17,572 nucleotides of DNA from JBDTMT01 sp033764095. Lineage in GTDB: Bacteria; Desulfobacterota; Binatia; HRBIN30; CADEER01. The translations under genes were made by a program, and so were the position numbers. The stretch is taken from the NCBI GenBank assembly GCA_033764095.1, contig JANRJF010000292.1, forward strand, positions 1 to 17,572. Reading direction: 5' to 3'. Under the pieces are notes generated by a model, which saw nothing but the letters and a program-made list of their open reading frames with translations, had not been told where the DNA came from and did not search any database. Of this stretch, positions 1-7,612 are shown piece after piece (the first letter of the stretch is position 1; every line of letters begins with the position of its first letter).

Positions 1-82
1 TGTCGCGCACCAGCTTCTCCTCCGGCTCGAGCAGGTCTTCGATGTCGTAGTAGTCGGCCCCGGTGAATGTCGGCTCGTGCAT
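1..82 (-). CDS. Acyl-CoA dehydrogenase family protein, N-terminal fragment (cut by window edge)
   Basis: An open frame reads leftward from an ATG at 82..80 off the window edge. The 27 visible residues begin MHEPTFTGADYYDIEDLLEP and end EEKLVRD. This acidic DYYDIEDLL...EE..VRD start resembles the N-terminal helix of acyl-CoA dehydrogenases, particularly the glutaryl-CoA dehydrogenase-like group, which oxidise acyl-CoA thioesters with FAD. A purine-rich GGAGGAC directly precedes the ATG, close but plausible as a ribosome binding site. The gene diverges from the ion-channel gene. None of the catalytic region is visible, so the family call rests on a short stretch and the substrate cannot be inferred. 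Confidence 0.6.
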   Translation of the reverse strand, partial: MHEPTFTGADYYDIEDLLEPEEKLVRD

Positions 83-196
83 GTCCTCCGCCCTCGCACG
101 ACGGCGCCGCTTGTACAAACCACCCGCGGCGGCACGGCGGACGCGCCCAGAAAGCCCATAGAACCGCGCCGCCATCGGCCTAGACTTTCCGGCGCG
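83..196. promoter_or_regulatory. Divergent intergenic region between acyl-CoA dehydrogenase and ion-channel genes
   Basis: These 114 bases separate two divergent start codons, so promoters for both directions should lie here. The region is less GC-rich around 110-120 and 150-190. TAGACT at 181-186 resembles a -10 element but sits only about 11 bases before the chosen ATG. No convincing -35/-10 pair was found. A GTG-initiated frame extends from 77 through this region into the channel gene, but its 40 extra residues are Arg/Pro-rich and overlap the divergent gene's start, so I treat them as noncoding. Confidence 0.3.
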
Positions 197-1312
197 ATGG
201 ACGGTACCGCGGTTCGGCGATTCCCCTGGCGCGGCGACCGGCGGCCGCCGCGCGCCCGCCAGTGGTGGTTGCTCGGCTGGCTGCTCGGCGGGCTGGCCCT
301 CGCGCTGATCCTCGCCGTCGGCACGGCGCGGCGCGACGACGCTCCGGCGTTGCAGCCGCCGCGCCCGCACGGCGCGCTCGGCGGCCTGCGGCCGCTCGGC
401 ACGCCGCCGCAGACCGCGCAGGTGGTCACCGTCGGGCTGTTGCCCACCACCGTGTACGACCTCAACGTCGAGGCGAACACCTACTACATCGACGCCTATC
501 TGTGGCTGCGCTGGCGCGGCGACGGCGAGCCGATGCGCTCGCTGGAATTCGTCAACGCGGTCGAGGACTGGGGGGCGGTCGCCGACGAGGAAGTACGGCA
601 GGGCGCCCACGTGCTCGCCGACGGCAGCCACTACGAGGGGGTGCACATCGAGGGCCGCTTCTTCCAGGCGTTCGACCTCAGCGACTTCCCACTCGACCGG
701 CATCGGCTGACCGTCCTCATCGAGGACCGCCTGCGCACCGTCGATCAGATCGTCTACCTGCCCGATCTGGCGGAGTCGGGCATCGGCGATACGGTCCGCA
801 TTCCCGGCTGGGACATCGTCGGCTGGCAGGCCGAGCCGCTGGTGCACGTCTACGACAGCAACTTCGGCGAGTCCGACGCCGCCACCACCGCCTACGCCAG
901 CTACCGCTACGAGCTGACCATCGTGCGACCGCTCAACTACTTCGTCTGGAAGTTGCTCCTGCCGCTGCTGATCGTCCTCGGCATCAACTGGACGACCTTG
1001 TGCTTCGACCCCCGCCAGGTCGAAGTGCGCTCCGCCCTGCCGGCGTCGGCGCTGCTGGCCGCGGTCTTCCTGCAACAGTCGTATTCCAACGCGCTGCCCG
1101 AGGTCGGCTACCTGGTCCTGCTCGACAAGATCTACGTGCTCGCCTACGCGGCACTGGTCGTCACCCTGGTGCGGGTGATCTGGGTGGCGCGGCACGCCGC
1201 CGCGCACGCCGCCGACGACTACCGGCGTGCCCGGCAGCATGACCGTCTCGTGCTCGGCGCGCAGGTGGCCGCGTTCGCGCTCGGCTGCGGCGCCCTGGTG
1301 CTGCTGCGCTGA
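197..1312 (+). CDS. Pentameric ligand-gated ion channel homologue (Cys-loop receptor superfamily)
   Basis: A 371-residue membrane protein with the layout of prokaryotic pentameric ligand-gated channels. A hydrophobic segment at residues 23-43 acts as a signal or anchor. It is followed by an extracellular beta-rich ligand-binding domain (about 70-245) containing NTYYIDAYLWLRWR and the hallmark FPLD turn (residues 164-167). The pre-M1 arginine segment TIVRPLNYF leads into M1 with its conserved proline (KLLLPLLIVLG). M2 and M3 follow (about 275-330), with the M2-M3 loop LPEVGYLVLLDK. M4 is at the extreme C-terminus (351-370). The bacterial version lacks the disulphide of the Cys loop, as is usual. 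Ligand and ion selectivity cannot be read from the sequence. ATG 197 was chosen because the longer GTG frame adds a low-quality Arg/Pro tail. A GT39-like gene follows 61 bases downstream. Confidence 0.8.
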   Translation: MDGTAVRRFPWRGDRRPPRARQWWLLGWLLGGLALALILAVGTARRDDAPALQPPRPHGALGGLRPLGTPPQTAQVVTVGLLPTTVYDLNVEANTYYIDAYLWLRWRGDGEPMRSLEFVNAVEDWGAVADEEVRQGAHVLADGSHYEGVHIEGRFFQAFDLSDFPLDRHRLTVLIEDRLRTVDQIVYLPDLAESGIGDTVRIPGWDIVGWQAEPLVHVYDSNFGESDAATTAYASYRYELTIVRPLNYFVWKLLLPLLIVLGINWTTLCFDPRQVEVRSALPASALLAAVFLQQSYSNALPEVGYLVLLDKIYVLAYAALVVTLVRVIWVARHAAAHAADDYRRARQHDRLVLGAQVAAFALGCGALVLLR

Positions 1313-1373
1313 CGCCGCCGGCGCCGGGCGCGGGACTTGCGCTCCGCGCGCGACCCGCCCAATCGTGCGGGCG

Positions 1374-3275
1374 ATGTCCCGCCAGCCGCACGCCGAGATG
1401 CTGCGCGAGCCCGCCGCGACGGCCGATGCTCCCCCTGGCTGGGCCCGTGCGCTGCTCCAGTGGGGGGTGCCGCTGCTCACCTGGCTGGCGGCGCTGGCAC
1501 TGACCTGGCGCGGCCGGCGGGCGGGAGCGACGCTGCAGCCGCCGCAGGCGCCGATCACGTTCTACGTCCCGGCACTCGGCTTCCTCCTGCTCGGCTGCCT
1601 GCCCAGCCTGTTCGCGGCCCGCGCGCATCGGCACCGGCCGCACTGGCTGTCGCGCACCACGCTGCTGGCGCTCACCGCCGCCGTGCTGACCGTCGCCGTC
1701 GGTCTGCGGCTGTGGCGGGTCGCCGACTGGCCGCCGCCCGGCATCGGCTTCGAGGAGTTCCAGCTCGGCGGCCGCGCCGAAGGTCTCGGCTCGCCATACG
1801 AGAGCCTGCTCGCCATCTACAACCTGCCCGGCGAACACGCGCTCACCGCCTGGGCGACCGCCCTGTCCTTCGCGACGTTCGACCAGGGATTCGTCCAGCT
1901 GCGCCTGCCGTACATCCTCGCCGGCCTCGTCGCGCCGTTCTTGCTGTTGGCGGTCTGCCGCCGACTGGTCGCCTGGGAGTCGGCGCTGTTCGCCGTCGCC
2001 CTGTTCGCCGTCGCCTGGTGGCCGATCGCCGCCAGCCGCGCCGCCGACGAGATCTTCTTCCCGATGTGGGTCGAGCTGCTGCTGCTCTGGGCGCTGATCG
2101 AGCTGGAGGACAACGGTCGCGCCTGGGCCGGCTTCCTGCTCGCACTGAGCTCCGGCCTGTTGGTGTACGAGTACACCTCGTACCACCTGGCGCTGCCGCT
2201 GCTGATCGCCTACCTGGTCGCCCGCCTGGCGGCGTTCGGCGTGCGCACCGCGCGCCGCACCGATCCCGGCGCCCGGCGCGACGCGCTGGCGCGCGCCTGG
2301 CGCACCTACGGCGCCGCCGCGGTGACCATGCTGCTGGTGTGGTTCATCCTCGCCAACCTCCAGCTGTTGCGCGGCGGGCGCGCCGCACACCTGTTCGCCG
2401 GCGGCGCGGCGCAGCACGCCGAGGACGCGGGGACGCTGCTCACCGCGCTGGCGACGCCACGCCAGCTGCCGGCCTTCGTCGCCGGCAAGCTGTCGGTGCC
2501 GCTGCAGGCCGCCCTGCTTCCCGGCTACGGCGAGCAGTGCCGCTACCTCGGCACCGGCGCCATGCCGCTGTTCGACCCCGCCACGGCGCTCGCCCTCGGC
2601 GCGGCGTTCCCGATCACCGCCTGGACCTGGCGGCGCCGCATGCATCTCCTCGCCCTCGTCTTGGCAGTGCTGATCATCACCGGCGCCGCGCTGCTCGCTC
2701 CGAACGCCAACCTGCACCGCTACTTCACCGGCCTGCCCGTCTTCTTCCTGTTGATCGCGCTGGCCGCCGACGTCGTCTGGCAGCGCGCCGGCAGCGCGGC
2801 GGCACGCTGGGCGGTCCTCGGCGCCTTCGCCGGGCTGGCCGGCTACGCCGCGGCGGTCAACGCACAGCGCCTCGAGCGCGACGTGTTCACCAACCCGACG
2901 TACATCGAGTCGTGGCGCTGGCCGCGCACCGAGATCATCCGCTGGATCCGCGCCCAGCCGCGCACCGACGCGTTCTGCGTCGCGCTCGGCGACGGCGACG
3001 GCGACGAGATCCAGGGCGCCTCCCCGCTGTCGCACGAGTATCGCTTCCTCACCCGCGGCTGGGAGATCAGCGCGGCGGCCACGCTCGACGACTGCCCGCT
3101 GCCCGACCCGGCCACCGCCCACCCGGCCGTGCACGTGATCTGGGCGCTGCCGGAATGCCCCGCCGGGCTCGGCGACCGGCTCCGGTCACGCGACGACACG
3201 GTCGTCGAGCGTGCGCCCATCGCGCTCCCGGCACGCTTCGAAGCCCGCGTCTTCACCATCCCGGCGACGCTATGA
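1374..3275 (+). CDS. Polytopic GT-C fold glycosyltransferase, family 39-like
   Basis: A 633-residue integral membrane protein with about ten to twelve hydrophobic helices, typical of GT-C glycosyltransferases that use lipid-linked sugars (Dol-P-Man protein mannosyltransferase/ArnT type). Near the first large outer loop is WPPPGIGFEEFQLGGRAEG. Its paired acidic residues (E127, E128) sit where GT39 enzymes carry the catalytic Asp/Glu pair, and the surrounding Pro-Gly and Gly-Arg-Ala pattern fits. Downstream segments VYEYTSYHLALPLL and NANLHRYFTGLPVFFLL are also typical. A soluble C-terminal tail follows the last helix at about residue 490. ATG 1374 lies beyond the channel gene's stop and removes an implausible Cys/Arg-rich extension; ATG 1398 is an alternative. 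Donor and acceptor are unknown. The lipoprotein gene lies 34 bases downstream and may be co-transcribed. Confidence 0.75.
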   Translation: MSRQPHAEMLREPAATADAPPGWARALLQWGVPLLTWLAALALTWRGRRAGATLQPPQAPITFYVPALGFLLLGCLPSLFAARAHRHRPHWLSRTTLLALTAAVLTVAVGLRLWRVADWPPPGIGFEEFQLGGRAEGLGSPYESLLAIYNLPGEHALTAWATALSFATFDQGFVQLRLPYILAGLVAPFLLLAVCRRLVAWESALFAVALFAVAWWPIAASRAADEIFFPMWVELLLLWALIELEDNGRAWAGFLLALSSGLLVYEYTSYHLALPLLIAYLVARLAAFGVRTARRTDPGARRDALARAWRTYGAAAVTMLLVWFILANLQLLRGGRAAHLFAGGAAQHAEDAGTLLTALATPRQLPAFVAGKLSVPLQAALLPGYGEQCRYLGTGAMPLFDPATALALGAAFPITAWTWRRRMHLLALVLAVLIITGAALLAPNANLHRYFTGLPVFFLLIALAADVVWQRAGSAAARWAVLGAFAGLAGYAAAVNAQRLERDVFTNPTYIESWRWPRTEIIRWIRAQPRTDAFCVALGDGDGDEIQGASPLSHEYRFLTRGWEISAAATLDDCPLPDPATAHPAVHVIWALPECPAGLGDRLRSRDDTVVERAPIALPARFEARVFTIPATL

Positions 3276-3294
3276 GAGCGGCGCCCCGCCCCAC

Positions 3295-3300
3295 GGAGGA
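3295..3300 (+). promoter_or_regulatory. Shine-Dalgarno sequence of the cohesin-like lipoprotein
   Basis: GGAGGA ends nine bases before ATG 3310. It fixes the start of the lipoprotein gene, as does the lipoprotein signal peptide that begins exactly there. Confidence 0.75.
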
Positions 3301-3309
3301 CACAGTCCC

Positions 3310-3915
3310 ATGACCATTCGCGCCATCGCCCTGTTGGTGTCCCTCTGCTCGGTGACCGGTTGCAGCCTCATCGCACCGACCGACCCACCGCGCTCGCGCC
3401 CGACCGGCAAGCCGGCGGTGATCAGCCCCAAGCCGCCCAGCGCGCCGCCCGCCGCGCGCGTCGGCCTGCCACAGCTGGGGCTCGGCGCCGCCAGCGGCGC
3501 CGCCGGGCAGACGGTGACGGTCAGCGCCACGCTGCGCACCGGATCGGTGGCGCTGGCCGGCACGCAGAACGACATCGAGTTCGACCCCGGCCAGATCGCC
3601 ATCGCCGCCAAGCCCAACGGCAAGCCCGACTGCGCCGCCAACCCGGCGCTCGGCAAGGAGGGCACCGCCTTCAGCTTCCTGCCCGCCGGCTGTCAGAAGG
3701 GCGGCACGTGCAGCAGCGTGCGTGCGCTGGTGCTGTCGCTGAGCAACGTCGACCCGATCCCCGACGGCGCAGTGCTCTACACGTGCCGGGTCCGCATCGC
3801 CGCCGGCGCCGCGCCCGGCGCCCACCCGCTGTCGATCATGCGCGTCGGCTTCAGCTCGCCGAACGGACAAGCGGTGCACGGCGCGGGCGAGAACGGGCGC
3901 GTCATGGTGCAGTGA
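3310..3915 (+). CDS. Cohesin-like domain lipoprotein
   Basis: A 201-residue exported lipoprotein. Residues 1-18 are a lipoprotein signal peptide (MTIRAIALLVSLCSVTGC), with lipobox VTGC and C18 as the acylated cysteine. A Pro/Arg/Lys-rich tether follows (19-50), then one beta-rich domain to the C-terminus. That domain shows the pattern I associate with cohesin/carbohydrate-binding-like folds: GLGAASGAAGQTVTVSATL, GTQNDIEFDPGQIAI, VRALVLSLSNVDPIPDGAVL, YTCRVRIAAGAAPGAHPL. Internal cysteines in KPDCAANP, AGCQKGGTCS and YTCRV may form disulphides after export. No catalytic motif is seen. Cohesin-like domains bind dockerin modules, and a dockerin-like protein is encoded at 11893-13734, making it a candidate partner (inference). 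Start chosen by the strong ribosome binding site and the signal peptide. Confidence 0.7.
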   Translation: MTIRAIALLVSLCSVTGCSLIAPTDPPRSRPTGKPAVISPKPPSAPPAARVGLPQLGLGAASGAAGQTVTVSATLRTGSVALAGTQNDIEFDPGQIAIAAKPNGKPDCAANPALGKEGTAFSFLPAGCQKGGTCSSVRALVLSLSNVDPIPDGAVLYTCRVRIAAGAAPGAHPLSIMRVGFSSPNGQAVHGAGENGRVMVQ

Positions 3916-4018
3916 GGCTCCCAGCGCGCGTCTCTCGTCGTGATCGGGGCAGCGACGATGCGATGCCGCAGTCGCGGCTGCTCCGCGGCGCCGCGTACAA
4001 ACGTCGCGACGCAAGCGC

Positions 4019-4043
4019 TACCGCTCGGCTGCCGGCCGCGGTA
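4019..4043 (+). other. Small inverted repeat just upstream of the HisRS/HisZ-like gene
   Basis: TACCGC (4019-4024) and GCGGTA (4038-4043) are perfect inverted arms around a GC-rich 13-base centre, 12 bases before ATG 4055. It could be a protein-binding site or an mRNA hairpin near the start, but short palindromes are common at this GC content. The rest of the 139-base gap (3916-4054) shows no gene. Confidence 0.2.
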
Positions 4044-4054
4044 GTCGGCGGGCG

Positions 4055-4981
4055 ATGAGCGACCAGCACTGGGCGACCAAGGCCATCGACGACACGGCGC
4101 TCGCCGCGCTGCGCGCCGGGCTGCCGCCGTCGGCGCTGTGGTCGCTGCTGCTCGACGTGCTGCAGGCGCGCGCCGCGGCGCGCATGCCCGCCGACCTGCT
4201 GCGGCAGTGGGAGCGCGACGGCTTCGTGCAGCCGGCGCCGATCGACCAGCGCACGCTGGTGGCGCTCGACGGCCATCTGCTGGCCGCCGCGGCGGACTTC
4301 GAGGCGCTCGCACTGGCGCCGCTGGCGCCGCTCGGCAGCTGCGCGCAGGTCGGCCCGACCAGCCAGCACAAGATCGTCTCCGCCCTGCGCGGCACCGAGG
4401 TGGTCTCCGATCCGACCAACGTCCTGGCGTTGGAGTGCGCGCGCCGCCTGCGCCGCGACCCCGACCAGATCGTTCGCCTCACCACCTGCCACCGCTGCGT
4501 ACGCACCCAGCCCTTCCCCAGGCAGCCCGGCTTCGCGCCGCACTTCTCGATCTTCGCGCTGGCCAGCGGCGCGCGCGAGCGGCCCGAGCATGGCTTCAGC
4601 GCCGCGGCGCTCGCCGAGCACATCGCCGTGCACCGCGCCGGACTCGATCGCCTCGAGCGCCACGGCTACCGCTTCCCGGCCCGCCGCCTCACCCTGCTCG
4701 CCACCGCGGCGCGCGGCGCACTCGCCGACCGCGTCGCCGCGCTGGTCGCCGACATCCCCATCGAGCGCGCCGCGCTGACCCACCCGTACTACGACGGCCT
4801 GCGCTTCCAGATCAGCGCCCGCGACCCGGGCGGCACCGACGTCCCGCTGATCGACGGCGGCGTCTTCGACTGGCTCGCCCGCCTCGCCTCCAACCGGCGC
4901 CTGGTGCTGGTCGCCAGCGGCATGGGCGCCCAGCTCGCCGCCTACCGCTTCCGCACCGCCGGAAGTATGGAGACCCCATGA
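4055..4981 (+). CDS. Class II aminoacyl-tRNA synthetase-like protein (HisRS/HisZ-type fold), function unknown
   Basis: A 308-residue soluble protein that I do not recognise as a named family. Several segments recall class II synthetase paralogues such as HisZ. A core stretch GTEVVSDPTNVLALECARRL lies at 113-132. RLTTCHRCVRTQPF followed by GFAPHFSIFALASG (141-172) is arranged like motif 2 (an arginine, a loop, then an aromatic strand). ALTHPYYDGLRFQIS (240-254) followed by LIDGGVFDWLARL and VASGMGAQLAAY (265-297) parallels the YYTG...F, GGRYD and Gly-rich motif 3-like region of HisRS/HisZ. No anticodon-binding domain is present, so it is unlikely to be a true synthetase. No his genes are nearby. 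The start has only a weak GGCGGG upstream. Its stop overlaps the next start by ATGA, implying translational coupling with the VOC protein. Confidence 0.5.
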   Translation: MSDQHWATKAIDDTALAALRAGLPPSALWSLLLDVLQARAAARMPADLLRQWERDGFVQPAPIDQRTLVALDGHLLAAAADFEALALAPLAPLGSCAQVGPTSQHKIVSALRGTEVVSDPTNVLALECARRLRRDPDQIVRLTTCHRCVRTQPFPRQPGFAPHFSIFALASGARERPEHGFSAAALAEHIAVHRAGLDRLERHGYRFPARRLTLLATAARGALADRVAALVADIPIERAALTHPYYDGLRFQISARDPGGTDVPLIDGGVFDWLARLASNRRLVLVASGMGAQLAAYRFRTAGSMETP

Positions 4982-5364
4982 GCGAACATCCCAATCCGAG
5001 CAATCGCGTCGTCTGGTTCGACATCCCGGTCGCCGACCTCGATCGCGCCGCCGAGTTCTACGCCGCCGTGCTCGCGATCGCGGTGCACAAGGAGGAGGCC
5101 CCCGGCGGTGCCTTCGGCGTGCTGGCGCACGACAACAGCGTCGGCGGCTGCCTGGTCGTCGCGCCGGCGCAGATCAGCGCGAGCGGCGGCGTGCTCGTCT
5201 ATCTCAACGCCGACGGCCGCCTGCGCGCCGCGGTCGCCGAGCTCGAGCGCCGCGGCGGCAGGGTTCTGGAACCCATCCATGCAATCGGCCCGCACGGCTT
5301 CTGCGCCATCGCGCTCGACAGCGAAGGCAACCGCATCGCGCTGCACTCGAACCGCGACGCGTGA
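4978..5364 (+). CDS. VOC (glyoxalase/bleomycin-resistance) superfamily protein
   Basis: A 128-residue protein made of one vicinal oxygen chelate unit of paired beta-alpha-beta-beta-beta modules. The N-terminal VVWFDIPVADLDRAAEFYAA is the classic VOC opening. GGVLVYLNADGRLRAAVAEL marks the second module. The C-terminal PHGFCAIALDSEGNRIALHS is the conserved dioxygenase/glyoxalase end, where D..GN and a metal-liganding acidic residue normally lie. Members bind divalent metal and act as dioxygenases, isomerases or binding proteins; substrate cannot be assigned. The start ATG overlaps the upstream stop by four bases, so the two genes are probably translated together. It converges on the DUF4345 gene with a 57-base gap that shows nothing notable. 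Confidence 0.85.
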   Translation: MSEHPNPSNRVVWFDIPVADLDRAAEFYAAVLAIAVHKEEAPGGAFGVLAHDNSVGGCLVVAPAQISASGGVLVYLNADGRLRAAVAELERRGGRVLEPIHAIGPHGFCAIALDSEGNRIALHSNRDA

Positions 5365-5421
5365 GGCGCGAGGCTCGCCACCCCACCGATCCGCACGCGA
5401 CTGCCGGCGGCGCCAACCGGC

Positions 5422-5796
5422 TCAGGCGCGCCGGGCCATGGCGAAGCAAACCACGGCGCCGCTCAGCTCGATGCCGGCCAGGAACCAGCCGAACGGCGGC
5501 GGCGCGCCGTCGAGCAGCACGCCGAGCAGGCGGCCGGAGACCATGCCGGTGAACAGGACGGCGGCGGCGAACAGCCCGGGGCGGACGCGATCCGCGCGCT
5601 GGCTGGCGAGCAGCAGCAGCAGGCCGACGGCGACCTCCATGCCGCCGTAGATGGCGCGCACGTCGCCGCGCGCCAGCGGCGTGGCGACGGCGATGTCGAC
5701 GCTCTGCATCATCGCCGCCGGCGCGAGCAGGAAGGCGACGCCGATGGCGAGCACGACGGTGCCGCTGAGGATCAACACCGCACGCGGAAGAGTCAT
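5422..5796 (-). CDS. DUF4345 family membrane protein
   Basis: A 124-residue protein with four predicted transmembrane helices, about residues 5-25, 45-65, 73-93 and 101-120. The pattern RAVLILSGTVVLAIGVAFLL, then ARGDVRAIYGGMEVAVGLLL and FLAGIELSGAV, matches the DUF4345 family of small inner-membrane proteins, whose function is unknown. The start codon overlaps the thioesterase stop by ATGA (5796-5793). It is therefore the last gene of a tightly coupled dehydrogenase, thioesterase and DUF4345 set and likely has no promoter of its own. Confidence 0.75.
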   Translation of the reverse strand: MTLPRAVLILSGTVVLAIGVAFLLAPAAMMQSVDIAVATPLARGDVRAIYGGMEVAVGLLLLLASQRADRVRPGLFAAAVLFTGMVSGRLLGVLLDGAPPPFGWFLAGIELSGAVVCFAMARRA

Positions 5797-6206
5797 GACG
5801 AGGCCTCCGTTCGGACGACGCGCATGGTGCCGCTGGCGGTGGCGACGACCGCGCCGCTGGCGTCGCGCAGCTCCGCCTCGGCAAAGATGATGGATCGACC
5901 GCGGCGCCGCACGCGACCGTGACCGCGCAACTCGCCCGGCGCGGCCGCGCGCAGGAACGAGACGCTCATCGACAGCGTCATCACCGACGCCGGCGGCGGC
6001 AGGATCGCCACCGCGGCGCAGCCCAGGGTCGAGTCGAGCATCGCCGCCAACAGCCCACCCTGCACGTTGCCCATGCGGTTGCGGAACTGCCTGGTCGCGG
6101 TGAAGCCGAGCTCGACCACGCCGCGCTCGCGGTCGGCGGCGAGCACCGTGCGGCCCAGCAACGCCGCGGCGGGCGGCGTCACCGCAAGCGGATCGCCGGC
6201 GCTCAT
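5793..6206 (-). CDS. PaaI-type hotdog-fold thioesterase
   Basis: A 137-residue single hotdog domain. FRNRMGNVQGGLLAAMLDSTLGCAA (residues 41-65) is the central helix region with the conserved N-x-QGG..A...D pattern of PaaI-like acyl-CoA thioesterases, where the Asn/Gly segment and the acidic D58 form the active site. MTLSMSVSFLRAAAPGELRG and later GRSIIFAEAELRD are the expected beta strands. Family members hydrolyse acyl- or aryl-CoA thioesters; the substrate here is unknown. Its ATG shares one base with the aldehyde dehydrogenase stop (TGATG, 6208-6204) and its stop overlaps the DUF4345 start. A longer frame continues upstream of 6206, but that part lies wholly inside the dehydrogenase gene in another frame. 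Confidence 0.85.
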   Translation of the reverse strand: MSAGDPLAVTPPAAALLGRTVLAADRERGVVELGFTATRQFRNRMGNVQGGLLAAMLDSTLGCAAVAILPPPASVMTLSMSVSFLRAAAPGELRGHGRVRRRGRSIIFAEAELRDASGAVVATASGTMRVVRTEASS

Positions 6207-7576
6207 CAGCTCGGCGCGCGCAGGTGCCACGCCTTCGGCTGCAGGAAGGCGCGGATGCCGTGCGTGGACAACGTGAGCCCGACGCCGGAGTGTCCGCGCC
6301 CCGACCACGGCAGGCGCGGGCTGACGCGGTCGCAGCAGTTCCAGTACGCCGAGCCGACCGGCAGCCCGGCGAGCAGCCGCTCGGCGCGGGCCTGATCCGG
6401 CGTGTAGACGCCAGCCGTCAACCCGTATGGCGTGTCGCGCATCAACGCCGCCGCCTCGCCGTCGTCGCCGACCACCTGGATGCCGATCAGCGGGCCGAAC
6501 GACTCGTCGCGCATGACGGTCATCGCGTGGTGGACGTCGCTGAGCACGGTGGGCGCGAACCAGTTGCCTGCACCCGTCAGGCGGCCACCGCCGGTGAGCA
6601 CCCGCGCGCCGCGCGTGGTCGCGTCGGCCACCTGCGCCTCCAGCAGCGCGACCTGCGCGGCGCGCGCCAGCGGGCCGATGTAGGTCTGCGGGTCGCGCGG
6701 GTCGCCGACGCGGAACCCCCGCACCTGGCCGACGAAGGCGTCGATGAACTGCGGCGCGACCGCGCGGTGGACGTAGATGCGCTCGACCGCACAGCAGCTC
6801 TGCCCGGTGTTGTAGAAGGCGCCATCGGCGACCGCGGCGGCCACCGCCTCGACCGGGGCATCGTCGCAGACGTACACCGGATCCTTGCCGCCGAGCTCGA
6901 GCTGCAGGCGGATCAGGCGCTCGGCGGTGGCGCGCGCGATGCGCACACCAGTGGGGTACGAGCCGGTGAAGTAGACGCCGTCCACCGGCGCCGCGACCAG
7001 CGCCGCGCCGACCGCGCCATCGCCGACCACCGCCTGGACGACGGCGGCCGGCACGCCGGCGGCGTGCAGCCGCTCGACGATGGCCAGACCGGTGCGGCTG
7101 GCGAATTCGGACGGCTTGTAGAGCACCGCGTTGCCGGTCAGCAGCGCCGGCGCCAGCACGTTGAGGCCGACGAAGTACGGGTAGTTCCACGCCGAGACGT
7201 TCGCCACCACGCCGAGCGGCTCCCAGCCGATGCGCTCGACCATGGCGCCGTCGTCGAACACCACCTCGTCGGCGCACACCGCCGCGACCTGGGCGAGGAA
7301 GAATTCGAGCCGCCCGCCGGTGGCGGCGATCTCCGAGCGCGCCTGCGCGATCGGCTTGCCCATCTCCTCGCTCAACGTCTGCGCCAGCGGCTCGAGGTCG
7401 GCCGCCAGCCGCTCGCGGAAGCGCGCCAGCGTCGCGCAGCGCTCCGCCAGCGGCGTCGCCGCCCACCCCGGCTGCGCCGCCCGCGCCGTTGCCAGCTTCG
7501 CGGCGATCGTCGCCGGCGTATCGGTCGGCAGCGAGGCGATCGCCGCGCCGGTGGCGGGATTGGTGATAGTCAGCAT
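6206..7576 (-). CDS. NAD(P)-dependent aldehyde dehydrogenase family protein
   Basis: A 456-residue soluble enzyme of normal ALDH length that oxidises aldehydes to acids. The conserved residues are present: N131 in NVSAWNYPYF, K154 in YKPSEF, the nucleotide-binding FTGSYPTG, general-base E227 in LELGGKDP and nucleophile C261 in NTGQSCC. ESFGPLIGIQ and the C-terminal PRLPWSGRGHSGVG are also typical. Substrate is not determined; overlap with a thioesterase suggests acyl or aldehyde catabolism. Start ATG 7576 gives MLTITNPATG, the usual ALDH opening. A GTG at 7621 in the same frame would add 15 Phe-rich residues encoded partly by the hairpin repeat and is rejected. No clear ribosome binding site precedes ATG 7576. 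Confidence 0.88.
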   Translation of the reverse strand: MLTITNPATGAAIASLPTDTPATIAAKLATARAAQPGWAATPLAERCATLARFRERLAADLEPLAQTLSEEMGKPIAQARSEIAATGGRLEFFLAQVAAVCADEVVFDDGAMVERIGWEPLGVVANVSAWNYPYFVGLNVLAPALLTGNAVLYKPSEFASRTGLAIVERLHAAGVPAAVVQAVVGDGAVGAALVAAPVDGVYFTGSYPTGVRIARATAERLIRLQLELGGKDPVYVCDDAPVEAVAAAVADGAFYNTGQSCCAVERIYVHRAVAPQFIDAFVGQVRGFRVGDPRDPQTYIGPLARAAQVALLEAQVADATTRGARVLTGGGRLTGAGNWFAPTVLSDVHHAMTVMRDESFGPLIGIQVVGDDGEAAALMRDTPYGLTAGVYTPDQARAERLLAGLPVGSAYWNCCDRVSPRLPWSGRGHSGVGLTLSTHGIRAFLQPKAWHLRAPS

Positions 7577-7612
7577 CGACGCAGGGAAACCACAGATCAG
7601 AAAGAAAAAGAA

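Noticed and set aside
1161..3134. Very long minus-strand open frame opposite the glycosyltransferase
   Set aside because: Its translation is a Gln/Gly/Arg/Ala-rich run with no domain, while the plus strand encodes a clear polytopic GT-C protein. Long antisense frames are expected at this GC content.
4055..4981. Authentic histidyl-tRNA synthetase or HisZ
   Set aside because: It has no anticodon-binding domain, motifs are degenerate, and no histidine biosynthesis genes are nearby. Only a fold-level resemblance is claimed.
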